From contig CM060733.1 in assembly GCA_030704615.1 (NCBI GenBank), positions 65,164,001-65,224,000 on the forward strand: a stretch of 60,000 bases of DNA, in the 5' to 3' direction. A program made the translations under genes and the position numbers. The notes below the pieces were generated by a model. The model was not told where the DNA came from and made no database searches. It saw only the letters and a list, made by a program, of their open reading frames with translations. This document shows positions 22,290 through 32,728 of the stretch, piece after piece. Numbering within the stretch: position 1 is the stretch's first letter; the number at the start of each line of letters is the position of its first letter. Source of the DNA: Takakia lepidozioides. Taxonomy: Eukaryota; Streptophyta; Takakiopsida; Takakiales; Takakiaceae.

Positions 22290-22765
22290 GGAGCCCAATT
22301 TCGGCGCCGTTATTGGATGGACTGCGGAAGCTTCAGCCGAGAATTTTGTTTCCGGAGCCCAATTTCGGCGCCGTTATTGGTTGCACTCCCCAGCCTTCAG
22401 CCGGGTATTTGGTTTCCAGACCCCAAATTTCGGCGCCGTTATCGGCTGCACTCCGGTGGCTTCAGCCGAGTATTTGGTTTCCGGGGCCCAATTTCGGCGC
22501 CGTTATTGGCTGCACTCCAGAGGCTTCAGCCGGGTATTTGGTTGGTGGAGCCCAATTTCGGCACCGTTATTGGCTTCACTCCCGAGCCTTCAGCCGGCTA
22601 TTTCTTTTCCTGTGCCCAATTACGGCGCCGTTATACCCAACCATCCTGCACTTCTGCAACAGTACTATCCACGGTTATAGGTCGCCATTGCGTTTTCGGA
22701 GTCTGCAAACCCGGATCCTAATTCCGCTTGCGTCTCTTCCTCTGGGATAATTTCGGTGCCGTTAT
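22290..22765. repeat. Palindrome array 2, core AATTTCGGCGCCGTTATT, 64-bp period
   Basis: Sites are centred at 22305, 22369, 22434, 22498, 22562, 22626 and 22757, with spacings of 64, 65, 64, 64, 64 and 131. The arms form CCAAT...ATTGG. Unlike array 1, the spacers are alike from copy to copy (GGCTTCAGCCG then GTATTTGGTTTCC), so this is also a true 64-bp tandem repeat. It lies between the divergent genes at 22.05 kb (minus) and 22.99 kb (plus). Confidence 0.88.
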
Positions 22766-22804
22766 TGCCCAGAATTCAGTTTTTCTATGACCTGGCCTGG
22801 CGGT

Positions 22805-23018
22805 CCATGAGCCTGGGCTCCAAGTCATGAGCGGACACTGGTACTTATGAACGGAGTGCTTCCAGCATGAGCGCGGAAATCTTCGAAAACCTTCTCTTCT
22901 TATACTACTTTCGATTATTTTATAGTTTTGGGCCCGAAAAAAATCTGCTGAAATTCAAAGTGTGTTACTTTGCGGCTCATGGGTGAGCCATGCCCGCTCA
23001 TGAGCTCATGAGCTCATG
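22805..23018. repeat. Cluster of CATGAGC motifs
   Basis: CATGAGC or GCTCATG occurs about seven times in 210 bp, ending in GCTCATGAGCTCATGAGCTC at about 22996-23015. It borders the first visible codons of the methyltransferase-like gene and may mark an element end. Confidence 0.5.
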
Positions 23019-25055
23019 GAATAGCAACCCCCGTTGGTATTTGGATATGCCCAAGGGTACTATACCCTATGCAGAAATAGGACTTCATAAGGAATGTGTT
23101 CGCAGGCAGTCAGTGAGTGATGAAGGGGGTATCTCCACTGAAGTCCCTGTTCTTGATCTGGAGCATGCAGAATAGATTGCTACACAGGCCGCTGATGCTG
23201 TAGCCCAAGTGGTCCCTGCCGTTGTGGGTGTACCAAAACGCAAATCACGAAAAAGAAAAGGTGCGGATGTCAATGCAGGTGTGGCTTCTATTGCTGGTCC
23301 TGTTGGTAGTTCTTCACATCCTTCAAATCAGTTGGTTGTAGTGCCTGCACCTACTACTCGAGGAAACAAGCCAAAGGCAGACGAACATCCTTACAGTGCA
23401 GTGTCATTTTCTGGTGGTGCACCTAGCATGTATCGCATGAAGATCATGCCTACTCATTTCATTGATATGGTGGAGGCCTCAAGTACATCTCCTGATGCGA
23501 CCTTGAAAGAGCTCATGGAGTTCTTAAAAAATGTGAGTTTCCCCAACAAACAAACTTGAATGTAAGGAATTCTTCGATGTTTTTATATCCTCATCATCCG
23601 GCTATTGACTCCTACATTTTATGTATGTTGTTTGCAGTTGCCAGGAACTTGGTCTAGTGTTGTGGATGGAAAAAGCGTGCATGTGGCTGTGGACATGATC
23701 ATCGTGGACTGCCCAACAGGAATGCTTGTACATGGCTGTTTGGATGGTGTACAGGTTCCTCCCTGGAATGCTTTTGATAAACGGTATTGGGAGTATGCAT
23801 TCTCCATTGCTAATGACCTGTTGGATGACAATGGATGCTTGGTGTTCTTGCAGGGCTCCGATGATTCCTTTGCATTGGGGCTCTTTTCTTACTCCAGGGG
23901 CAGCTCTATTTCCGTATTATCAAGGAAATATACTTGCATCAATACCACCCCTCTACACACTCAGACATGAAAGGTAAAAATCATCCCTCTTCAATATCTC
24001 ATTGTTTGATGTTTCATCTTCCTATTCTCATACATATTATTAAACCATCCGGGTGCACTGTTTTTGTGGAAATGGCACATCTAACAGACCATGTTCTTCC
24101 ACGCCCATGTCCTCACCAAGCAAGGAGGACTATTCAAACTGCGTGAGTCTGACAAAGTTGTGGACCCCTTTGCAGACCCTGTTGAGTTGGATGCCATCTA
24201 CAACCACATTCCAGATGTTGCACTACCCATGCAAACTCCTCAACAAGCCTGGAGGGGTGCGCGAGACCGTAGTCCCGCCTTCATGCAAGTGTTGTTGGAG
24301 ACATGCTCACCTCCTGGCTCCCGCATTTTGGATCTCACAGCTGGCACATGTTTGCATTGGTCTCCATTTTGTAATTAAAATCTTCTGAGCTGATTCATGA
24401 TCATTAACTGTTATCCGATATAATATCACCATTGCATGTTTTTTTCCTGCAGGTTCTACATTTATTGCTGCCCGCGAGTCTGGACGTCACATATTTGGTC
24501 TTGAGGGGGACCAGACGTTGTATGCAGCACGTCTCTCTGCACTTCAAAATACTCAACCTGTTTTGGTTTCATCTGTGGTAACTCCAACCATTCAACGTCC
24601 TGTGAGTTTGTTGGAACCCCCCGCTCCTAAGGTGGTGCGCAAGCTTGGTCTTCATCTCGGCAGTACTTTCTAGTGAGTATGTCTCGTCTCCATTCCCTTT
24701 GTTGCAATCTCTATATTATTTGCAAAGCAAACCATTCCCATTTGATTTGTTAACATAAGTATACATGTATGTGTGATGCAGTGAGGGGATTGTGCGGACC
24801 ATCTACGATAGTCTACCCCAAAGTCCTCTTTCATCGTTTTATCTACCTTTGTATGCCGAGTCCCAAGCTTTGCATTCAATACATCAACAACGTGATGTAG
24901 GTCTTTCCAATGATCTGTTGTTTGACCGAAGAGCAGCTATTGTTGGACAATCCGTGGATAGGTTGCGTAGAGTTGAGGCTTTCATGGATGTGTATGCCTC
25001 TGAATCACAGGCTTATGACACGGATGATGCAATATCAGCTGATGATGTTATGTAG
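22990..25055 (+). pseudogene. Beta-class N4/N6 DNA methyltransferase-like gene, probably decayed
   Basis: Segments: 22990-23532, with a basic patch (PKRKSRKRKG, possible nuclear signal) and an in-frame TAG at 23173-23175; 23637 to about 23975, with VDMIIVDCPTGM and LLDDNGCLVFLQG; about 24088-24347, with FMQVLLETC and ILDLTAG; 24453-24673, with FIAARESGRHIFGLEGD; and 24782-25055. Donors and acceptors fit GT/AG. The order of motif IV (catalytic, normally D/S-P-P-Y) before motif I (SAM binding, F-x-G-x-G) is that of beta-class amino-methyltransferases. Here motif IV reads DCPT and the splice-joined motif I reads AGTCST, so activity is doubtful. The frame changes within exon 2 near 23,895. Plant relatives include the N4-cytosine enzymes of seed-free plants, but I cannot assign this copy. 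Confidence 0.6.
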
Positions 25056-26020
25056 GTAATTAGAAATTACATATACAATACATTGTCCTCATTGTCAGTC
25101 TGAATTTTTGGTTATTTTTTATGATACATGTATTTCTCTCTAGTGTAAGGTAAAACAAATGGGGCAAATGACATGGTGTTGAAATCAGATTTCATGTTAT
25201 CTTCCTGTCATTTGATTTATCTATGTAATAGTTTGTACATAGATCTCTACTGCATTTCATAGATCCCTTTACCTGAATGCAAGTTCGACATACACTTCAG
25301 CACTATCAAATTTCATCATTAGTAAGATCAACCCTTATGAGTATTGTGGCATGTTATGTACACACAGGGTGACTATCTTTATCTCATTATAGCGACGACC
25401 GAAGGTCGAGAGCTAGTTTAGCGTAGAGCAGGAATAGGGTGCCATAGTGCCACATCATCGTCGCCACGTGTCGTAGCCACCTGTCGTCGCCACGTTTCGT
25501 ACGTCGTCAATTTCTTTCTATCTGCCCGGATTGCCCGAAAAATCCAAAAATAACTTCTTGAACGGTACTTCGTCGAGACTGACCCTTTTCCTCCCTGCTT
25601 CTGTTTGATGTTCAAAGGAGAGAGAGAGAGAGCGCGAGCGCAATGGCTACATAGGTTGATAAGGCCTGGCATTTAGAACAGGTTTAGATAGGTTTGGCAG
25701 AGCTCGACTGTGCGGAGGGCATTTCTTCAAACGGCGCATCCAGGAGAGCGTTCTCCAGTGAGAATCCCAGGGAAAAAGGTGAGCATATTTATCCTTCACA
25801 ATGGTGGGACAACCTACATATCAAGGTTTAGAGGGTTTACCCCTAGGACGCCTCTCTTTCTTCTTACATGATGTGAAGAAGGTTTTCTGTTCTGCAAAAG
25901 TGGCTGTCCCTGTCTGTATCATAGGTTGTTGTTCCTAAACAGGCCATGAAATTGCATTGCGCAAGGGTTTTTCTTGGTGTTTACAAGGTACTTGGGAGGG
26001 TCTTCTTGGTTTTGGGAGGC
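25056..26020. other. Intergenic; upstream region of the PPR cluster
   Basis: No ORF of note. Repeated TCGTCGCCACGT motifs at about 25,458-25,495 include one CACGTG. A donor-like AAAAAG/GTGAGC at about 25,781 may end a non-coding first exon of the PPR copy that follows. Confidence 0.4.
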
Positions 26021-26103
26021 CGTCTTATTGATAGCTACAAGAAACCTGCATGAGTAGATGGTCAACTGCAAGCAGCAGCAGGGGCACAATTGATAAAATC
26101 AGG

Positions 26104-26761
26104 CACTCTCACAATGACCACAGCCTCCAAAAGAGGACCAAGAGAGGGAGTCCACAGGACCTCTTCTGGAAATTCCGGGTATATGAGGACACTATGTGAG
26201 GCAGGGAAACTGAAAGAGGCTCTTCAAATTTTGAACCAAGGAAGCATTTCAGCAGGTACAGATACTTATGTCTGTCTCTTGCATGCGTGTGTCAAGATGA
26301 AAGGCCTGGAAATGGGAAAGCAGGTGCACTCTCACATTACCCAAAGTGGATTCAAACCAAATGTTTTTCTACAGAACACCCTTGTGAACATGTATGTTTA
26401 ATGCGGGAGCATCATGGCTGCACACCAAGTGTTCAACAAAATGCCTGAACAAGGTTTGTTCACATGGAATACAATGATGGTAGGATTTACCAAGTATGGG
26501 TGTGGTAAGAATGCCTTGGAGACATATGAGCAAATGATGCAGGAAGGGGTGACGCCCAACCGGGTCACATTCGTTTGCGTTTGCAATGCATGTGCAAGCC
26601 TGGCAGCCCTGGAAAATGGCAAAGGGATCCATGGTGACATCATCAAAGCTGGAATTGTACCAGGTGTCATTCTGAACAAAACCCTCATGGGAATGTATGA
26701 CAAATGTGGCAGCATCAAAGATGCAAAGGGGGTGTTCGACAATATGGCTGCACAAGATGTG
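26104..26761 (+). pseudogene. PPR pseudogene, copy A
   Basis: From MTTASKRGPREGVHRTSS through LCEAGKLKEALQIL, then PPR repeats (VHSHITQSGFKPNVFLQNTL, VFNKMPEQGLFTWNTMM, ETYEQMMQEGVTPNRVTFV). A TAA at 26399-26401 replaces the Lys of MYVKCG; the frame continues unchanged after it. The copy stops at 26,76x, where the LINE starts inside what should be DVVSW. It would have encoded a P-L-S class organellar RNA-binding protein. Confidence 0.8.
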
Positions 26762-28379
26762 GCATAGAGATGGCCTATGGTTCCGCCTTTGGTCTTGTGG
26801 GATCAAGGGAAAGATGTGGAGAGTTGTCCACAACTTGTATGCTCACACCAAAAGCTGTGTCACTGTTAATGGACAAAAGTCCAACTTCTTTGACATAGAC
26901 CAAGGTGTAGCTCAAGGATGTACTCTCTCCCCTCTGCTCTTCAATGTTTTCATCAATCAACTCCTCGAGGATGTGGAAAGTGAGGGATTTGGGTTAAGGG
27001 TGGGTGATACCACCATACCAGCCCTTATGTTTGCGGATGACTTCGCAGGCATAGGGGAGACTCCAACCAATCTCCAGGATTTGATTGATTGCGCGAAGAG
27101 ATACTTTGATCTTTGGGGGCTAGAGGCTAATGTCAGCAAATGTGCAGTGGTAGCATTCAACCACAGAGGAGAGGGAGGAAGTGATCTTAAGTGGCAGTGG
27201 GGTAGCCAAGAGATCCCGGTCCTCCCTTCCTACACTTACCTGGGCGTTGAGTTCTCCTCCAATTGTAATTGGGATGCACATATCCGGAAAGTTGTTCAAA
27301 CTGGCAAGGGCAAAGTTCTGGGGCTCACTAAATTTTTCCACTGCAGAGGGGTCAACTCTGAGGTTAAGAAAACCATGCTTTGTCACGTTATTAGACCTGC
27401 CTTGGAGTATGGATCTGCTATATGGGTTGATAACTCCAACCAGGCTAAGTCTCTAGAATCCATTCAAGTGGGGGTGCTTAAGGAGTGTATGTCAGCATGC
27501 TCCAAAACAGCCAATGTGGCTGTTCGGGGTGAGTTTGGCATTCCGTCCTTAAGCTCCCGACGAGATGAATTCAAGGTCAGATGGTGGGGTCAGCTGCAAC
27601 ATATGCCCAACACCAGATATCCTAAGTTAATCGACTCTATATCTTGGAAACAGGACCGCCCTGTCAAACAGGCTAAGTCCTGGCAGAAGAGAGTAGAAGA
27701 GATCCTCAAGGACCTGGACCTGGATCCGCAAGTCTTGACCCTGCTGGATAAATCTGACTTTAGAGGCTGTAGTGTCCTCAGCCATGTCTGTTGCCATGAG
27801 ATTGTCTGATGAAAATGAAGTTAGGCAGAAAACTTCCCTGAACTTGTTTCCAGTCTGTGACATGGGGGAGGACATCTTGGATGACCTCAAGGGTCTACCC
27901 ACTCTCGGCACTAGACTGAAATTTAAACTCAGGGCAGGAAGCCTACCTTTGAACAACAAACTGAAGCAAAGAGGAAAGGGAGAGTGCAATTGCCCGTTGT
28001 GTGGGCAATTTGAAGACAATATTCATTTTCTGATACACTGTCCGGGGTTCTCTCACCAAAGAGACGCTCTCTTCAAATCTATTAAGGGAATTGTGCCTGT
28101 ACCCCTGTTTACCAACTTTGAAAGTCTCGAGGCTGAGCCAAAAGCCCAGGCCCTCCTGAGGCCTAGTTTTTGGGCAAATCACACACAGCAGATTGATGCT
28201 TGTGTGAAGGGATTTCTAGAGGATATCTGGAAAACCCGGATTAATTCTTTATATGGAGGTAAGTCTTACTACCAACGTCAGCCCCTGATAGAGGTAGGTT
28301 CTGTCCCTTTTGTTCCTGCTCAAATTGGGCGCGGGGTCAATGGCCACAAGGCTACGGCAAACAACGTCTTATGAGTACA
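26762..28379 (+). mobile_element. 5'-truncated LINE (RT and C-terminal Zn knuckle)
   Basis: RT motifs: LWSCGIKGKMWRVVHNLYA, QGCTLSPLLFNVFINQL and the catalytic ALMFADDFAG (about 27,025). A frame change near 27,770 leads to the second frame with the knuckle CPLCGQFEDNIHFLIHC (about 27,994-28,044). That frame stops with TGA at 28372-28374. No endonuclease domain is present. Comparison with a 31-nt copy at 56,822 suggests the element ends at about 28,379, only a few bases after the stop codon. Confidence 0.85.
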
Positions 28380-28459
28380 ATCTCTCCCCAACACATTTTT
28401 AAAGTCTTGGGACCAATTCAGAGTAGGAGCTAGTGTGTGATCAGTAGGGTTTGGGTGTT

Positions 28460-29460
28460 TGCTAGAAAAAATTTAGCTGTCATTGTCAGCTTCTAGCAGC
28501 AAGGGCAAGGTCTATGCATTAATGGTGCTGAGTAAGGGATAGCTGAAGGAGAGCAGGGATAGAGTGTGGGTCCAGATTCATCCAAGAGGGATGGATATCA
28601 GGCACAATAGTGCCCATGTTTCCCTGTGGATTGATAGCTACAGGAAACCTGCATCGGTAGATGGTCAACTGGAAACAGCGGCAGCGGCATATTTGAAATC
28701 AGGTGCTCCACCATGGCCACAGCTTCCAAGGGAGGACCAAGAGAGGGAGTCCACAATACCGCTTCTGGCACTTCTGGGCACGTGAGGATGCTATGTGAGG
28801 CAGGGCAACTGAAAGAGGCTCTACAGATTTTGAAGGGTTTCAGCAGATTCAGCAGATTCAGATACTTATGTCTGTCTCTTGCATAAGTGCATCAAGATGA
28901 AAGGCCTAGAAGCCGGAAAACAGGTGCATGCTCACATTATCCAAAGAGCATTCAAGCCCAACGTTTTACTATGCAACACCCTTGTTAACATGTATGTGAA
29001 GTGTGGGAGCATTGTGGATGCACACTGAGTGTTCAACAAAATGCCTGAACAAGGTGTGATCACGTGGAATATAATGATGGCTGAACGAGATGTGATCTCG
29101 TGGAACGCAATGATCACTGGATATGCTCAGCGTGGGTGCGGGATGAAGGCTTTGGAGACCTATGAACAAATGATTCAGGAAGGGTTGAACCCAGACCAGG
29201 TCACATTCGTTTCCATTTTCAATGTGTGTGCAAGCGTGGAAAAGGGCAAAGAGGTCCATGGTGATATCGTCAAAGCTGGAATTGTACCAGATGTCATTCT
29301 AAACAATGCCCTCATTGACATGTATGCCAAAGGCGGAAGTACTGAAGATGCAAAGGGAGTGTTCGTCAGGATGGCTGAACAAAATGTGGTATCATGGAGT
29401 GCTATGATTGCAGGATATGCACAACATGCATGTGGGATTGATACTGCCAATGTGACAACA
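28460..29460 (+). pseudogene. PPR pseudogene, copy B
   Basis: The leader (GGGATAGAGTGTGGGTCCAG, then a stretch ending GTAGATGGTCAACT) is shared with copy D, and its end with copy A. The coding-like part starts at about 28,713 with MATASKGGPREGVHNTASG, shifts frame near 28,850, then reads KCIKMKGLEAGKQVHAHIIQ. A TGA at 29026-29028 replaces the residue before VFNKM. PPR motifs continue to IAGYAQHACG at about 29,435. One helical unit has been lost between two 'NMI/NAMI' motifs. Confidence 0.78.
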
Positions 29461-29571
29461 AGAAAGTATCCCGAAACAGGTAACATAGACGAGGAGAAGC
29501 TGTGGAATGAATACTTTTCTGACCCCAGTCAATGGTGGGACAATCGAGGCAAGAAGATGAATGTCTGTTAG
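29461..29571 (+). pseudogene. Fragment of an OSB-type gene (PDF-motif exon) fused to PPR copy B
   Basis: The open frame passes from PPR sequence into EEKLWNEYFSDPSQWWDNRG and stops at 29569-29571. Trp-x(8)-Trp-Trp-Asp-Asn-Arg is the start of the PDF motif of plant organellar single-stranded DNA-binding (OSB) proteins, as I recall it. No OB fold and no PDF-x-H-K continuation is seen. It is likely an exon fragment carried here by duplication or recombination. Confidence 0.55.
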
Positions 29572-29989
29572 ATTACAGAGAGTAGCAGGCGCAATTGAGC
29601 ATAGGAATTGTGGAATTTATAGCCTCCATTCTTCTAAGTTTACTTTCTCTACTGTCCAAAAATCAATCAGAAGGTTCATGGATACAGCAGGCAAGGGTAC
29701 CACCGACAGTTTGGAGGCTGTGATGGCTGCATATGTGTGGGGAAAAAGAAGCTCCTCCTGGAACAGGAGTGAAGGTTGACAGCATCCGCAGGCAAGTCAT
29801 GCACCCTTTCATGTACCCTCCTCTTCTTCCATAGACTTTAAACCAAGGAGGCATTTCAGCAGATTCAGAAACGTATGTCAGAGCAGAAGTTGCGAGATTT
29901 GCTGCTGGACTTAGGGCGCAAGCAACAGGTGCTTGGCATTCAGGTGTATGCCTCTACCTCAGCCAATAGGAATGTGATACTCTTGGATT

Positions 29990-30200
29990 TTGGATGTTGT
30001 TGCTATCAACCATCTATGCTGCAGCTGGTAATTGGGATAATACTGCAAAGGTGAGAAGAATGATGAAGGTTAGAGGAGTTAGAAAGGAGCCAGGTCGCTG
30101 TAGAAAAACAGAAAAGGAATTTTCTGTTTGCCACCACAGTGAGAAGCTGGCCATTAGTTTTGTGTCTGGAGACGAAAGTAGTGGATCTGCCAACATCTAG
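29990..30200 (+). pseudogene. PPR E/DYW-domain remnant
   Basis: LLSTIYAAAGNWDNTAKVRRM and KVRGVRKEPG match the E motifs of DYW proteins, and CHHSEKLAISF matches the HxE centre of the DYW deaminase. The 100-odd residues that normally lie between are missing, and the CxxC ligands and the DYW end are absent. It is the decayed 3' end of copy B or a sister copy. Confidence 0.72.
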
Positions 30201-30489
30201 TCCAACAGGTGAAGTCCTGGCAGAACGGGAAGAGGAGATTTCAAGTGCCTGAATATTAGGCAAGAGGAACTGACCCTACTAAAATGAAGTTGACTTGAAA
30301 GTTAATTTGGAAAGCTGATGTGTCCAAGGCCATGTTGGAAGAATGCAGAATGTCCAAACAACAGTTAGGCATAAAACCCTGAACTCATTTCCGGTTTGTA
30401 ACATGGATGAGTGAAGGGCAGCCTTGACACTACTGTAATTTTAACTCAGGGTGAGGTTCAACCTCGAAACTTTCAAAGTTAGTAAACAG

Positions 30490-31485
30490 AGGTACAGGCG
30501 TATGAGCAAATGATGCATGAAGGGGTGAAGCCCAACCACATCACGTTCGGTTGCATTTGCAATGTGTATGCAAGCCTGGGAGCCCTGGAAAAGGGGAAAG
30601 AGGTCCATGATGACCTCGTCAAAGCTGGAATTGTAGCAGATGTCATTCTGAACACTGCCCTGGTGGACAATATGTATGCCAAATGTGGGTGCATTAAAGA
30701 TGCAAAGGCAGTTTTCAACAATATGCAGGCTGAATGACATCTTCAGAGCTGGAATCGTACCAGATGTGATCCTAAACAATACCTTGGTGGACATGTATGC
30801 CAAATGTGGGAGCATTGAGCATGCAAAGGCGAGTGTTCGACCATATGGCTGAACGAAATGTGGTGTCATGGAACATGATGTTGCAGAATATGCACAGCAG
30901 GGGCGCATGATGGTGGCTTTGGAGACGTATGAGCAAATGATGTGCGAAGGAGTGAAGCCTAGAAAAGGGTAAAGAGGTCCATGGTTGCATCGTCAAAAGC
31001 TGGAATTGTACCAGATGTCATCCTGAACACTGCCCTGGTGGACATGTATTCGATGTGGGTGCATCGAGGATGCAAATGGAGTATGGCTGAACGTGATGTG
31101 GTGTCGTGGAGTGTGATGATTGCAAGATATGCACAGCAAGGGTGCGGGATGGAGGCTTTGGAGACCTATGAGCAAATGATGTGCGAAGGGGTGAAAACCA
31201 ACAACATCACGTTTGTTTGTGTTTGCAATGCGTGTGAAAGCCTGTGAGCTCTGGAAAAGGGGAAAGAGGTCCATGGTGACATCGTCAAAGCTTGAATTGT
31301 ACCAGATGTCATCTTGAACACTGCCCTGGTGGACATGTATGCCAAATGTGGGTGCATTAAGGATGCGAATGGAGTTAATTTCAGCATTATGGTTGAACGA
31401 GATGTGGTGTCGTGGAACGCGATGCTTGCAGGGGTATGCACAGCAGGGGCGCGGGATGGAGGCTTTGGAGCTCTATTCCAGAGTT
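30490..31485 (+). pseudogene. PPR pseudogene, copy C (several partial duplicates)
   Basis: The sequence has four imperfect repeats of EGVKPNHITFVCVCNAC..., EVHGDIVKAGIVPDVILNTA and LVDMYAKCG. They start at about 30,500, 30,730, 30,965 and 31,180, each broken by frame changes or stops (for example TGA at about 31,243 and in AKA*IVPDV at about 31,292). Internal duplication of PPR units has gone on after the gene died. Confidence 0.75.
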
Positions 31486-31494
31486 TATTGAGCC

Positions 31495-32030
31495 TGTCAC
31501 AGGCTGTCATTGTCAGCTGCTAGCAGCAAGGCAAGGATGTATGCATGATTTGTGCAGAGGCATGGATAGTTGAAGGAGCAGGGATAGAGTGTGGGTCCAG
31601 ATTCATCCAAGGGGACCGGACTTCAAGCTCCAGATTACCTATGATTCCTTGTGGATCAATAGCTACAAGTAACCTGCATGGGTAGATGGTCAACTAAAGG
31701 CACGTATGTTTGCATTTGCAGTGCGTGTGCTAGCCTGGCAGCCCTGGAAAAGGGGAAAGAGGCCCATGGTGACATCGTCAAATCTGGAATTGTACCAGAT
31801 GTCATTCTGAACACTGCCCAACGCGATGCTTGCAGGGTATGCACAGCAGAGGCGCGGGATGGAGGCTTTGGAGACCTATGAGCAAATGATGTGCAAAGGG
31901 GTGAGGCCAACCACATCACGTTTGTTTGTGATTCCAATGCTTGTGCAAGCCTGGCAGCCCTGGAAAAGGGCAAGAGGTGCATGGTTGTATCGCAAAAGCT
32001 GGAATTGTACCAGATGTGATCTGTACGATA
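31495..32030 (+). pseudogene. PPR pseudogene, copy D (truncated)
   Basis: The leader at 31,497-31,700 repeats the one at 28,459-28,660. Then come ASLAALEKGKEAHGDIVKSG, IVPDVILNTA, a deletion, AGYAQQRRGMEALETYEQMM and a final GIVPDVI at about 32,000. No complete PPR repeat pair is left in frame. Confidence 0.72.
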
Positions 32031-32660
32031 TCCTCGTGGGCAACATCACATTTAAGTTCAGCGAACCTGAAGCAAGCTTCTTCTTTTTTTGGTGGGGGGG
32101 ATGCATTTAACTGTAAGTTGGAACACTAACTAACTGTTGCAGACACTAACTGAAAGTGCAAGTGGGCAGGGCCCTAAGCACTACTCCTCTCTAAGTTGTT
32201 CAATTCAACCTGCTGATCTAACTACTTTCGTGGTTCTCTCGCTCACAGTGTCGCTTGCCCTAATGCCACTAGACAGTAAGTCTCAAACCCTGCACTAGAA
32301 GTCTTGAATATATAATTGTTTGAAGTGACGTGACATGAGCAATTAAGATGGTCATTTCCCAAGGGCAGTTGCAAAACAAACCAGTTGTGAGATCCAGTCT
32401 TTGGGTAGCCAAAGAATTACCGACTTACACACAATACACAAGCAAGGAAATATAGCCATAAGGTTTAACAGTGACATCTTGTTGCAAGTGCAGGTGGAGC
32501 AGAAAAAAATATAACATATTGTTGCATCGCACTTTGCACCTAACTTCCCAACAAAGCGGTGTAGCATCAACCTCGGTCTGAGAGAGACAACCACAGTTCT
32601 ATAGATTAACGTGATTAATTTTACAGTCGCACTCTTAGGGTTTAATTCTCCTAAAAAATC
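32031..32660. other. No gene recognised
   Basis: Non-coding sequence with no domain-bearing ORF. A segment at about 32,150-32,215 has partial similarity to 38,985-39,050 (AAGTGCAAGT, CTCCTCTC, then TTCAA/CCAATTC). Confidence 0.4.
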
Positions 32661-32666
32661 CACCGA

Positions 32667-32672
32667 TATATA
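32667..32672 (+). promoter_or_regulatory. Candidate TATA box of the 244-aa ORF
   Basis: TATATA lies 57 bp before the ATG at 32729. A CT-rich leader and an AACCATG start context follow, all typical of a plant core promoter. Confidence 0.5.
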
Positions 32673-32728
32673 CTTTCAGCTACCCCCGCCTGTCTATCTC
32701 TCTCTCTACACCATACATACAAACAACC

